Part shown: in pieces, positions 1-11,637 of the stretch
Layout of the letters: each line of letters starts with the position of its first letter
Position numbering within the stretch: the stretch's first letter is position 1
Origin: Paracoccus maritimus
GTDB taxonomy: Bacteria > Pseudomonadota > Alphaproteobacteria > Rhodobacterales > Rhodobacteraceae
Direction of reading: 5' to 3'
Length of the DNA stretch: 48,877 bases
NCBI RefSeq assembly: GCF_025195095.1
Contig: NZ_JANAVZ010000014.1
Location: 1-48,877, forward strand
The notes under the pieces: model-generated
The model's database searches: none
The model's input: the letters and a program-made list of their open reading frames with translations, nothing else
Told to the model about the DNA's origin: nothing
Translations under genes and position numbers: made by a program

Positions 1-274
1 CAGCCCCGCCAGCCGAAGGAGACTTTCGACGAATCCAGTCGTCTGTCGCAATGGCATGCCGAACAGCACCTTCATCGTCAGGCACGTCTGAATCGCCGCA
101 TCGCTGAAGCTCGGCTGCCGCCCACGCTTTCCGGTCGGAGGTGGTCTCCACACCATGTCAGGATCAAACCACACCGTCAGCGACCCGCGCCGCCTCAGCG
201 CCTCATTGTAAGCCGACCAGTTCGTGGTCCTATACCTCGTTGGGGCCCAACTGCTCGTGCCTCCCAGCTATCAT
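1..274 (-). pseudogene. IS5-family transposase N-terminal part, frameshifted
   Basis: The reading frame starts at the ATG at 274 and gives MIAGRHEQLGPNEV before a stop. From about 234 the protein continues in another frame as RTTNWSAYNEALRRRG and then the SLTVWFDPDMVW and GKRGRQPSFSDAAIQTCL blocks characteristic of IS5-family transposases. A one-base change near codon 12 therefore separates start and body. This is not the position of the programmed frameshift known from some IS5 groups, so the copy is probably dead unless an internal start is used. The C-terminal catalytic region lies outside the window. Confidence 0.7.
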
Positions 275-321
275 GCTGGATTCATGTAGGGAATCCGTCG
301 AACGATTTGTGAAACAAGGCC
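1..321 (-). mobile_element. IS5-family insertion sequence, one end
   Basis: The right part carries a terminal inverted repeat typical of the IS903/IS5 type (GGCCTTGTTTCACAAATC on the minus strand, 304-321), followed inward by the start of a DDE transposase. The element runs off the left edge of the window, so its other end and any target duplication cannot be seen. Family call rests on the terminal sequence and on the transposase N-terminus. Confidence 0.75.
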
Positions 322-586
322 CCTTGGGTCTGAAGGACGGTCTTTAGAACGAACCCTCGTCTTGGTGGTCAAGTGTGATGGGCACACCGCTTCCCGCCCA
401 GAACCGACTTGTTCGCGATATCTGCTGGGGCAATGCCGCGCGCCGCTTTCTGCCCGCCGTTCGCTAGTTCTGACCAGTCGGGACAGGCGAAAAGCCGTCC
501 GCCCTGCATGTCTGGCGCAGGTTGGGGAACAGCGCCTGACAAGATCCGACTGACGGGCCAGACACTTGTTCAGGCCGCGAAGCCGT
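322..586. other. Intergenic stretch, no gene recognised
   Basis: Between the IS end and the stop of the esterase gene. Open frames here are short and resemble no known protein. No RNA gene or clear terminator was seen. Confidence 0.5.
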
Positions 587-1882
587 TCACGGCTCGACGA
601 TGGTTCCGCTGGTTTGGCCATTCGCGATTTCGATCCTGAACCCCGGCAACCACATGAACATCCTCTGACCCGGCAAAAGCACCGAGTCTGCCGCCCAGGT
701 GGTGCGTATCGAACCGCCCCCGAATGGAAATCCGCTCGAGATGTCGCGCATGCCAGCCTCGCGCCTCCGAAAGGCATAGTCCAGCCGCAACGGTCCCTTG
801 ATCGGACCTTCCAGCGCGACCTTGATGACCCTGTCTCCCGCCAACTCCACGCCGAGTATCCGGTTCTTCTCGCGAGAGTGCAGCGAGAACCCGAGATTCT
901 CGAATTTGTCAGCATGGGGATGAATGGCAAGCGGATCGTCGCAGCCGACCTCGATCATGACTTCCGATTCCGTCGCGCACCACCACCGCATCGGCATCGG
1001 CGGATTCCATCCAAGCCCGCTTTCCAGCGATTCGATCGCATGTGCGGCAAGTTCGCCGATCAACATCTTTGCCGCAGCATCGTGATGGACCGAATCTATC
1101 AGGGGATAGGGATACAATGGCCCCAGAAATTCAAGATTGTCGGCTGCTGCACCGGCGATATCCAGACAGGCCTGCCTGGAGAGCCAATCATTCCCATTGG
1201 CTTCGGCCCCGGTCCCTGCTGACTGCGTGAGCAACCATTTCGGCCGCAATCCGCAAGCGGCAAGGCGGTCATCGACATAAGACTTGGCCTCGAAGAACGC
1301 GGCCAGGTAATCCTGTCTCGGGGTCGTCCGGTCAGCCTCGCCATGGATGAAAAGGATATAGGCGTCTTCGGCGATGTATCCGTCTGCGCGGGCATGAGAT
1401 GCCATTTCCTGCGCGCTGGCGCAGAGATCCTCGAGAATTGGCGACAGACTTCCGTCCGCCAGCCTGTAGATCCCTGTCACCACACCGTTGGGAGCCGGCT
1501 TCCCGACCAGCCTGGCCCCACCGCGCGCAAATACACGGGCATAGACCCGATCATAGCTCAACCGATCCAGCAAGATGCTTCCGGCAACATGTAGAAGCGA
1601 GCAGTTGCGATGATCGTGTTCGGCCAGCGGGTGGAAGGTTCCCAGATCGGCCGCCGAAAGCCGTTTCCCGTCCCGGTGAAACATTCCGACGGCATCTTTG
1701 ACACTTCCATCGGGCAGATAGGCAGGGCCTCGCAGGCCGGTGCCCCGCGTGGTGGTCAGAACGCGCCTGTCGGCCAGCAAGGCCGCATCGGGCCGAGGAC
1801 CGGCGATGAAGCCATCGGCATTCGACTGTCCGTAGGTAAGAAGCAGAAGTGACCGATCGGGCACGCGGTGTGACGGCTGCAT
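587..1882 (-). CDS. SGNH-type carbohydrate esterase (SASA/DUF303-like)
   Basis: 431 residues. The N-terminal half has the sialate-O-acetylesterase/DUF303 signature: a GQSNADG nucleophile block with Ser20, an IHGEADRT block around residue 175, and a DSVHHDA block with the Asp-His pair near residue 270. By family it would remove acetyl groups from a sugar or glycan; the substrate cannot be told. The last ~160 residues are beta-rich and unassigned. The frame is open upstream to 2077, but that extension would run into the next gene, so the ATG at 1882 was chosen. No signal peptide is evident, suggesting a cytoplasmic or non-classically exported enzyme. It lies 41 bases after the glycosyltransferase gene and probably shares its transcript. 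Confidence 0.75.
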   Translation of the reverse strand: MQPSHRVPDRSLLLLTYGQSNADGFIAGPRPDAALLADRRVLTTTRGTGLRGPAYLPDGSVKDAVGMFHRDGKRLSAADLGTFHPLAEHDHRNCSLLHVAGSILLDRLSYDRVYARVFARGGARLVGKPAPNGVVTGIYRLADGSLSPILEDLCASAQEMASHARADGYIAEDAYILFIHGEADRTTPRQDYLAAFFEAKSYVDDRLAACGLRPKWLLTQSAGTGAEANGNDWLSRQACLDIAGAAADNLEFLGPLYPYPLIDSVHHDAAAKMLIGELAAHAIESLESGLGWNPPMPMRWWCATESEVMIEVGCDDPLAIHPHADKFENLGFSLHSREKNRILGVELAGDRVIKVALEGPIKGPLRLDYAFRRREAGMRDISSGFPFGGGSIRTTWAADSVLLPGQRMFMWLPGFRIEIANGQTSGTIVEP

Positions 1883-1923
1883 GATGTCTGCGCAGGGCTC
1901 TCTGATTGGCTCCGCGCGGCCTG

Positions 1924-4074
1924 TCAGGACGCGCTCGACATGATCTCGGGAAAACGAAGATGCAGGCTGCGGGCGATCTGCGGCCTGTTCGCGGTCTTCA
2001 GATAGGCCTCGAATCTGCGCAGCCGCTCGGGGTGACGCGAGCCGGCGATGCGCAGGGCGACCCCGTTCAGGTACCACGGGATATTCCTGCCCTGCCGATA
2101 ATGACGGTAAAATCCGGCTTCAGTCAGTTTATCCTCAACCGCCTCGCGCACAACGGTACTCAGCATGTCGGCCCGGCGCAGGAACAGTGCGGTCTTGTGA
2201 TCGGCATATCGGGCGCGCAGGTGACGGATATTCTCGCCCTCGAACCGGTTTGCGTGCTGCAGATCCGCCTCCATCGCGGGATCGTAGATCAGCCAGACCT
2301 TTCCTGCCGCCTTCGCGCCTTCGGCTCCGTCGTGAAACGGGCCAGTCCAGTCTGCCTTGCGGCCAGCGGCAAAACGCTTTTCCCACGGCACCAGCTTCTT
2401 CTTCAGCGTCGATTGCGGCGAGAACGCGACGACCGTGCATCCAGGGGCAAGCGGGGCAAGTGCCGTCGCCGCATAGGCCCCCATCGACGTGCCGATCATC
2501 GTCACCCTGTCGAAATCACGGAAGAACCCGTCCTTCGCAAGCCGCTGCAGATGCTCCAGCATCGCACGCTCGCGGAACCAGTTCGGCGCATAGGCGAATA
2601 CGCCCAGATGTGACCAGCCGTTCTTGCGGATGAACCCGTAGCCCCAGCTTTCGCGATCAACCTGATCGATATTCGCTGCAGACAGGTTGTCGAAACTGAT
2701 CACCAGATCGCGCGACCCGCGATCAACGAAATGCAGCCCCGTCTGATCGAAGGATTGAAAGAACCCCCGATGCGACGGGCCGGCACGCAGGTCGACGAGC
2801 CAGCTTGGCGCAGCCTGCACCGAGATCGCCTGATCTTCGGGGCCATCCGTCAAGGCCTCTTCGTCGGCGTTCTTGGCGCGCTCTGCCATCCGAGGAGGTG
2901 GGGGTGCCGGCGCCTTTCGTTCGGGCGGCATCATGCGCAGTTGGCCGGTCTGTCCCGGCTTCTTGCGCAAGGCCGCCAAACGATCCTGCTGAGCCTGGAT
3001 CTCGGCCTGGACGATTTGCGGGTCGAACAGGCGCCTGTAGTCTTCGGGCGCTTCCGTCCGCAAACGCTGCGTCAACTGCGCGATCTGGTCTGAATACACC
3101 TTGCGCGCGGTCCGAACCATCTGCGACAGGCCGGAAACCTGCGCTTCCAGTCGCGCGATCTCGGCCTGAACCGGCTGGACCCAGGGCGCCATGCCGTCGT
3201 CGCGTTCGAAATTGCTGTTGTATTTGTCGAAGTAGTCCAGATTGATCCGTTCGGCGTTCGAACTGTTGGCGGTGCCGCGCCACCGCTTCATCAGAAAGAC
3301 CTCGTGCGAACGGATCATGTAATGATTGACCTGAGCGAGGTCATAGCTGACTAACTGCGGCGGCATGCACCAACGGCCACGCAAGAAATCCTTGGTGACG
3401 TCCGTTCCCCCACCGTTAACAAAAAGGACAGGGTTTCGATCGTTTCCTGACGTGCCTTTGTAAACGGGCCGATGAATGCCGAAGCGCTGCACAAGATCGG
3501 GGCGAAACAGCGTCTTTATCGCCAGATGATTGGGACTGCAGGCAAAGTCCTTCGGCGCCGCAAATCGGAACGCGTCGATCTGTAGCGTGTCGTCAAAATC
3601 CACGATCCCACCAGAACCGAACACTCTCCATTGCACGCCTATGGCATCGGTTCTGTCAGGCAGCGCCGCGAACAGAGATTCAAGCGTAGCCTCGCCAGTG
3701 TGGATTTCAAGAAACTCGTCCCCATCGATAACTAGTATCCAGTCGGACTCCCGCACCAAGTCCATAGCGTTTGCGCGGGTATAAGCTCGCATCTGAGGAT
3801 CTGGGGGCAGATCCTCCGGTACTTCGGTGTTGTCAAAGTGATTGATCAATCCAGCCGCGTCCAGCGCTTGCAGGATTTCATGTGTTCCGTCTGTGCAGTC
3901 GTTCGAGAAGATGACGAAGCGATTGAAGCCGACCAAGCGATGATATGCGAGCCATTCCAGAAAGAACGGCGCCTCGTTCTTCACCGTGCAGACGATGGTC
4001 CGGATTCTGTCGCCGCTGCGTCTGATCTGCGCTGTGTTCTCGTCGCCTGTCACATTCTTCCTTTCGTCCGTCAT
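1924..4074 (-). CDS. Family 2 glycosyltransferase fused to an alpha/beta-hydrolase-like domain
   Basis: 716 residues. Residues ~25-290 match Glyco_tranf_2_4-type enzymes: TIVCTVKNEAPFFLEWLAYH, then FSNDCTDGT and the metal-binding DGDE at 117-120. Residues ~300-385 are charged and probably coiled coil. The C-terminal part has a GTSMGAYAA nucleophile elbow near residue 525, as in alpha/beta hydrolases. It probably adds a sugar to a surface polymer, the second domain perhaps acting on an acyl group or serving only as scaffold. ATG 4074 was taken rather than the GTG one codon upstream. It follows the methyltransferase by 75 bases. Acceptor and donor are unknown. Confidence 0.75.
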   Translation of the reverse strand: MTDERKNVTGDENTAQIRRSGDRIRTIVCTVKNEAPFFLEWLAYHRLVGFNRFVIFSNDCTDGTHEILQALDAAGLINHFDNTEVPEDLPPDPQMRAYTRANAMDLVRESDWILVIDGDEFLEIHTGEATLESLFAALPDRTDAIGVQWRVFGSGGIVDFDDTLQIDAFRFAAPKDFACSPNHLAIKTLFRPDLVQRFGIHRPVYKGTSGNDRNPVLFVNGGGTDVTKDFLRGRWCMPPQLVSYDLAQVNHYMIRSHEVFLMKRWRGTANSSNAERINLDYFDKYNSNFERDDGMAPWVQPVQAEIARLEAQVSGLSQMVRTARKVYSDQIAQLTQRLRTEAPEDYRRLFDPQIVQAEIQAQQDRLAALRKKPGQTGQLRMMPPERKAPAPPPPRMAERAKNADEEALTDGPEDQAISVQAAPSWLVDLRAGPSHRGFFQSFDQTGLHFVDRGSRDLVISFDNLSAANIDQVDRESWGYGFIRKNGWSHLGVFAYAPNWFRERAMLEHLQRLAKDGFFRDFDRVTMIGTSMGAYAATALAPLAPGCTVVAFSPQSTLKKKLVPWEKRFAAGRKADWTGPFHDGAEGAKAAGKVWLIYDPAMEADLQHANRFEGENIRHLRARYADHKTALFLRRADMLSTVVREAVEDKLTEAGFYRHYRQGRNIPWYLNGVALRIAGSRHPERLRRFEAYLKTANRPQIARSLHLRFPEIMSSAS

Positions 4075-4149
4075 CACCGTCGCAGGATCATATTGATCAA
4101 GGCAGAATCCGTCCAGCCGACGCCCGGATGAACGGCGGCTGCGGTCTTC

Positions 4150-5718
4150 TCAATCAATTTCCGCCATGATCTCGGCCGCCTCGGCACTGTCGGGTTCGAC
4201 CTCCAGCCATCGCGTGCAGGCGCGGGCTGCCTCAACAGGTCTGTCAAGCCGGATGCACAGCCTTGCAAGCTGACGCAGTCGCGCGGGCCTTGCCTGTCTT
4301 GGAAACATGTTGATCGAACGTTCGAAAAGACGGATGGCGGTGTCGTAGTCGCCCGCCAACTGCTCCAGCCTGGCCAGTCCCAGCACGAGCGCGCGGCCCC
4401 TTGGATTGGCCTTGTAGGCCTGGCGCAGCATCATAAGCGCCTCATCAGACCTGCCAAGGCGATTGAGGCCGTCGGCCAGATCCGCCAGAAACTCGGGATT
4501 GTCGGGAAAGTGCTGCAAAGCCTGTTCTGACAGCGCGACAAGATCGTCCCAGTTCCGTTGCCGCTTGGCGCGGGCCAGCGCCATCTGGAAATAGCGCCGC
4601 TCGGTGCATCCCATGCCTGCCAGACGGTCAAGGATGTCGAAGGTCGCCTCGTGCCCATGTTGCCGCTGCAGCATCTGCGCGTATTGCAGCAGACCGTTCG
4701 GACGCGCCTCGGGTGCGCGCAAGATGTCGGCCATCAATCGAGTCGCCTCCACCACCTGAGGGTGGGACTGGTCGAAGGCGAAGTTCGACGGATAATCGTT
4801 GTCGCCGATCTCCAGCACCAACCCGTCCGGATATGCCGCAAGAGACAGCACCTTCTTCGCGATGTCGCGGATCGGAGCATCCGGGAAATGGATGGCGATC
4901 TCGCGGTGGTCCATCTGCACGAACACGTCATGGATCAGGCTGCGATCCTCGGGCCAGCCTTCGATGACCACGATGCCGCCCGTTCCCGCCTGCAAGATCG
5001 CCCCTGACAGGATGTCGGGGTCGTTCGCCTGATGTCCCGGCAGTGTTTGGGCGGCAATGCGACCCGTTCCCAAGGCCATCGCACGATGGTCGGCCACGCC
5101 GAGGGCCGGACCCGCCGGATCATGCTTTCGAAGCGCAAGGATGTTGTGAAATCGTTCGATCGCGGCCACGCCCGCCGAAATGCCGCTCTCCGGCATCGCC
5201 AGAAACAGCTTTCCCACCATCCCGACGCTGTTCGGATCTTCCAGCTCAAGCGAGCCGCCAAAGCGCGGAAAGAACGCGGTCTGGACGTCCTCGATGATAT
5301 AGAACCCGCCGGGCTCAAGCGTGGGGAACAGCAAGCCGAAGCTTTCGACGACATGTTCGTTGCGGTGACTGCCATCATCGAGAATGATGTCGTAGGGGCC
5401 GTGATCCGCGACGGTGCCGGTCAGAAAATCTGGGTCGACCTGACTGCCCTGCAGGATCCTGACGCGCGGTCCCAGATCCATCGACTTTCGCTGGATGTCT
5501 ATCCCGGTGATCTCGCCGTTCGGGAAATAGTCGCGCCAGACTTCAAGGGATTCGCCTCCACGATCCTCATCGCCATAGCCGCCCACCCCGATCTCGAGCA
5601 TTCGCAGGGGGCGATCTTTCCATTCGTTCAAAAGCTTGTGGTAGGCGGGCGTATAGTCGTGAAAACCAAATTTGTCGGTTCCGTAAAGAATGGCCAGACG
5701 TGACAGCGGATCTTGCAT
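4150..5718 (-). CDS. SAM-dependent methyltransferase (macrocin/CmcI-like) with TPR tail
   Basis: 522 residues. The N-terminus, with LYGTDKFGFHDYTPAYHKLL followed by RMLEIGVGGYG and DIILDDGSH, is the class I methyltransferase pattern of the MycE/macrocin O-methyltransferase group, which methylates sugar hydroxyls on natural products. Residues ~340-520 contain tandem tetratricopeptide-like helices (for example DNPEFLADLADGLNRLGRSD and the repeat after it), a probable partner-binding region. As the first gene of the leftward set with a glycosyltransferase and an esterase, it probably modifies the same glycan. The start at 5718 is the first ATG of the frame and directly precedes the conserved block. 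Substrate unknown. Confidence 0.75.
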   Translation of the reverse strand: MQDPLSRLAILYGTDKFGFHDYTPAYHKLLNEWKDRPLRMLEIGVGGYGDEDRGGESLEVWRDYFPNGEITGIDIQRKSMDLGPRVRILQGSQVDPDFLTGTVADHGPYDIILDDGSHRNEHVVESFGLLFPTLEPGGFYIIEDVQTAFFPRFGGSLELEDPNSVGMVGKLFLAMPESGISAGVAAIERFHNILALRKHDPAGPALGVADHRAMALGTGRIAAQTLPGHQANDPDILSGAILQAGTGGIVVIEGWPEDRSLIHDVFVQMDHREIAIHFPDAPIRDIAKKVLSLAAYPDGLVLEIGDNDYPSNFAFDQSHPQVVEATRLMADILRAPEARPNGLLQYAQMLQRQHGHEATFDILDRLAGMGCTERRYFQMALARAKRQRNWDDLVALSEQALQHFPDNPEFLADLADGLNRLGRSDEALMMLRQAYKANPRGRALVLGLARLEQLAGDYDTAIRLFERSINMFPRQARPARLRQLARLCIRLDRPVEAARACTRWLEVEPDSAEAAEIMAEID

Positions 5719-5862
5719 TCAACCCTCATGGTTGCCCATCGTGAATTGCCCGAGACATGCCCGACAGCGTATCGTCCAACAGTTAGGCCAAGGCTTCGAC
5801 GGCGTGCAAGGTCTTTCGGCACGATTATGTGTTTGCCGTTTTTGGTCGTAATTGTTTTCGGT
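5719..5862. other. Short AT-richer intergenic stretch
   Basis: Lies upstream of the methyltransferase gene and after the pta remnant. It is clearly lower in GC than its surroundings (runs such as ttttggtcgtaattgttttc), so it may hold the promoter of the leftward glycan genes. No gene is recognisable. Confidence 0.4.
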
Positions 5863-7196
<1,334 letters not shown>

Positions 7197-7200
<4 letters not shown>

Positions 7201-7345
7201 GATTTCTGCTCCACGTTGATCCGCGCAAGCGCAGCCTTCGTGACCCGGTCGAGGATGATCGCAAGCAGCACGATACCAGGCCCGGACAGCAGCCCGACGC
7301 CCAGTTCCAGACTGCGGATGTCGCGCAGGACCAGAACGCCCAGCC
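7197..7345 (-). pseudogene. proW: Glycine betaine/proline ABC permease, C-terminal remnant
   Basis: The last ~48 codons read VLRDIRSLELGVGLLSG, then IVLLAIILDRVTKAAL and NVEQKS, the final membrane helix of ProW-type permeases. Its TGA overlaps the proV ATG (ATGA at 7197-7200), the usual proW-proV coupling. Everything upstream is missing; the fragment meets the 3' end of the LysR gene at about 7345-7352. The joint therefore marks where the DMSP module now abuts the old osmoprotectant operon. Confidence 0.75.
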
Positions 7346-7351
7346 GACCTT

Positions 7352-8281
7352 TCAAAGGCTCCAGATCTGTGCGACGAGTTCCAAAGCCAATTCGATGCTT
7401 GGTTCTCTCCGGCGATTTGCAAGCGAAAGAAAGCCAAGCGTTGTCTCAACTGCGGCGTGATCCACCACAACCAAACCGTGAACCTGCTGCTCATTCAAGG
7501 CCACGGATTCCCGGCATAGGCACAAGCCTACGCCGGAACGCACCATTGCAAGCATTGACGCCTCTTGATCTACCACCGCGACCTCGTTCTGCTTGATGCC
7601 AAGCGTAGCGAAGTGTCGATCCAGCAGGCGCCGATGCACAGATGCCTTTGGTGTGCCGATCCAGGGCAGACCCGCCAACTCCTTCCAGTCAAGCTGTGCC
7701 GTCCGGTTCTTCCAACCTGCAGGCGCTACAACACGATAATTGAATCGGGTTAGAACTGAGTGGTGGAATGGGGAACTGTTGCGCTCGGCCTCGTGTCCGG
7801 ACGTCCATGGCCCATCAGCGGGATCCCCAAGGAAATAACCGGCATCGATTTCATCCCGCAAAAGGCGCACTGGAACGTCGCCGCTCATACCATGTGTCAG
7901 GTGGGTCCGCAGGTCAGGTGCCGCAGCGATTATGGCGCGCAAGAACTGCCCCAAGCGGATGAAATCCGGGTCGATCACGGTGCCGAGGCGCAGAGTGCCT
8001 CGAACCGTACCATTCATCCGGCGCGCGGTCAGGCGGAGATCATCCAGCGCCCCGAGGACGTGTTCGGCCTTCACAAGAAGCGCGGCGCCATCTTTGGTGA
8101 GATCGACCCCCTTCGCAGTTCGGGTGAACAAAGTCAGTCCCGTCGCTTCTGACAGGCGTTTCAGTTGCAGGCTGATCGCGGGCTGGGTCAAGCCAACAAC
8201 GTCCGCTGCGCGAGAGACATTACCCTCACGTGCGACCGTGACGAAGGACTGAAGTGTCCGAAGATCGATAGGGTACTCCAT
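7352..8281 (-). CDS. LysR-type regulator, divergent from the DMSP genes
   Basis: 309 residues. The N-terminal winged helix-turn-helix is clear (LRTLQSFVTVAREGNVSRAA, LTQPAISLQLKRLSE, residues ~6-62), followed by a substrate-binding domain. It starts 94 bases from, and divergent to, dddC, the classic arrangement of a LysR activator and its target. DMSP clusters of other bacteria often carry a LysR regulator (DddR/DddZ types), so control of this cluster is likely. Whether it is orthologous to those cannot be said from sequence alone. Its 3' end lies against the proW remnant. Confidence 0.85.
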   Translation of the reverse strand: MEYPIDLRTLQSFVTVAREGNVSRAADVVGLTQPAISLQLKRLSEATGLTLFTRTAKGVDLTKDGAALLVKAEHVLGALDDLRLTARRMNGTVRGTLRLGTVIDPDFIRLGQFLRAIIAAAPDLRTHLTHGMSGDVPVRLLRDEIDAGYFLGDPADGPWTSGHEAERNSSPFHHSVLTRFNYRVVAPAGWKNRTAQLDWKELAGLPWIGTPKASVHRRLLDRHFATLGIKQNEVAVVDQEASMLAMVRSGVGLCLCRESVALNEQQVHGLVVVDHAAVETTLGFLSLANRRREPSIELALELVAQIWSL

Positions 8282-8375
8282 ATTAACTCAATTTATAATG
8301 CCTCGTTTGATTAGTCATTGGAAATAAGTGCAGCACTCCCGGTATCTCACCCAAGATCGTATCGGGAGGACGAAA
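8282..8375. promoter_or_regulatory. Divergent promoter region of lysR and dddC
   Basis: 94 bases, strikingly AT-rich compared with both genes. It holds TCAA and TTGA half-sites 15 bases apart (tcaatttataatg to tttga, about 8288-8310) that could form a LysR-type T-N11-A site. A strong ribosome binding site (gggagga, 8364-8370) precedes the dddC ATG at 8376. The exact operator is inference. Confidence 0.5.
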
Positions 8376-9875
<1,500 letters not shown>

Positions 9876-9890
9876 GCGGAAGCAGGAGCG

Positions 9891-11552
9891 ATGCCCAGAG
9901 ATCCGTTCGACTATATCATCGTGGGCGCCGGTACCGCCGGCTGCTTGCTTGCAAACCGCCTCAGCGCCGATCCGACGAAATCGGTGCTGCTGCTGGAGGC
10001 CGGAAAGAAGGATAACTACCTCTGGATCCATGTCCCGGTGGGTTATCTTTACTGCATCGGCAACCCGCGCACGGACTGGATGTTTCAGACCGAGCCCACA
10101 GCTGGCCTGAACGGCCGATCGCTACGCTATCCGCGCGGAAAGACCCTTGGCGGCTGTTCCTCGATCAACGGCATGATCTACATGCGCGGTCAGGCCCGCG
10201 ACTATGACAACTGGGCCGCGCTGACCGGGGATGAAGACTGGTCCTGGGACAAATCCCTGCCGGACTTCAAGGCGCACGAACATCATTACAAGCTGGATGG
10301 GGGCGCCGATCCGAAGATAGGCGACAATAGCCGCTTCTCGGATCTGCATGGCGGCGATGGCGAGCTGCGGATCGAAAAGCAGCGGCTGCGTTGGGATCTG
10401 CTGGAAGCCTTCGCCAAGGCCGCCAACGAGGCCGGAATTGAAAGCACCGACGATTTCAACAGCGGTGACAATGCCGGTGTCGGATATTTCGAGGTCACGC
10501 AGAAATCCGGCTGGCGCTGGAACAGCTCGAAGGCCTTCCTGCGGCCCGCCAGGGACCGCAAGAACCTGACGGTCTGGACCGAAAGCCATGTCGAGCGTCT
10601 GGTGGTCGAGACCGCCGAGGACGGCACAAAGCGCTGTGTCGGCGCGGTCGTGCGGCGCGGCGGCGATGCCGTCACCGTGCGGGCCAGCCGCGAGGTGATC
10701 CTGTCGGCGGGAGCGATCGGATCGCCCCATATCCTGCAGCTGTCGGGTATCGGCCCCGCGCCATTGCTGAAGTCGCACGGGATCGAGGTCTTGAAGGACA
10801 TGCCGGGAGTCGGCGAGAACCTGCAGGATCACCTGCAGATCCGCGCGATCTACAAGGTCGAGAACGCCAAAAGCATGAACACGATGGCGAACTCGCTTGT
10901 GGGCAAGGCCAAGATCGGTCTGGAATATGTCCTGAAACGATCCGGCCCGATGAGCATGGCCCCCAGCCAGTTGGGCGCCTTCACCCGCTCGGACCCGTCG
11001 CGGCCCCATGCGAATCTGGAATACCATGTTCAGCCGCTGAGCCTGGATGCCTTTGGCGAGGATCTGCACCCGTTCCCGGCCATGACGGCCAGCGTGTGCA
11101 ACCTGAACCCGACCTCGCGCGGGCATGTGCGCATCAAGTCGAACCGCGTGGAGGACGCGCCCAAGATCGCGCCGAACTATCTGGCCACCGACGAGGACCG
11201 GCTGATCGCCGCGCAAAGCCTCAAGCAGGTCCGAGAGATCATGGCCAAGCCCGCCATGGCCCGGTTCAAGCCGACCGAGTGGAAACCGGGCGTCCAGTTC
11301 CAGACTGACGAGGATCTGGCCCGGCTGGCAGGTGACATCGCCAACACGATCTTTCACCCGACGGGCACCGCCCGGATGGGGCGGGCCGAAGATCCGGGCG
11401 CGGTCGTCGATACGCATCTGCGGGTGCATGGGATCAAGGGTCTGCGCGTCGTCGATGCCAGCGTCATGCCCGAGATCGTCAGCGGAAACACCAATGCGCC
11501 GACGCTGATGATCGCGGAAAAGGCCGCGCGCTGGATCCTGGCCGGATCGTAG
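9891..11552 (+). CDS. dddA: GMC-family FAD alcohol dehydrogenase, DddA
   Basis: 553 residues, usual length for choline-dehydrogenase-like GMC oxidoreductases. The FAD Rossmann motif [17 protein letters not shown] is at residues 8-24, [18 protein letters not shown] is the second GMC signature, His489 in [10 protein letters not shown] is the likely catalytic base, and [15 protein letters not shown] closes the FAD domain. In DddD-type clusters a GMC enzyme called DddA oxidises 3-hydroxypropionate to malonate semialdehyde, the substrate of DddC just upstream. A role on choline is possible by family but is not favoured by the neighbours. Ribosome binding site caggag before ATG 9891. Confidence 0.8.
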   Translation: MPRDPFDYIIVGAGTAGCLLANRLSADPTKSVLLLEAGKKDNYLWIHVPVGYLYCIGNPRTDWMFQTEPTAGLNGRSLRYPRGKTLGGCSSINGMIYMRGQARDYDNWAALTGDEDWSWDKSLPDFKAHEHHYKLDGGADPKIGDNSRFSDLHGGDGELRIEKQRLRWDLLEAFAKAANEAGIESTDDFNSGDNAGVGYFEVTQKSGWRWNSSKAFLRPARDRKNLTVWTESHVERLVVETAEDGTKRCVGAVVRRGGDAVTVRASREVILSAGAIGSPHILQLSGIGPAPLLKSHGIEVLKDMPGVGENLQDHLQIRAIYKVENAKSMNTMANSLVGKAKIGLEYVLKRSGPMSMAPSQLGAFTRSDPSRPHANLEYHVQPLSLDAFGEDLHPFPAMTASVCNLNPTSRGHVRIKSNRVEDAPKIAPNYLATDEDRLIAAQSLKQVREIMAKPAMARFKPTEWKPGVQFQTDEDLARLAGDIANTIFHPTGTARMGRAEDPGAVVDTHLRVHGIKGLRVVDASVMPEIVSGNTNAPTLMIAEKAARWILAGS

Positions 11553-11637
11553 GGCTTGCCAAGAACCCGGCCGGGTCTCTGGCCGAAGCAGACAGTCAAA
11601 ACCGCGCCGGGAGGGCGGGAACCCTGGGAGGGGGATT

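Noticed and set aside
271..930. Leftward open frame of ~219 codons overlapping the esterase gene's 3' part
   Set aside because: Arg/Ser-rich shadow of the GC-rich esterase frame, no conserved features and it overlaps a well-supported gene.
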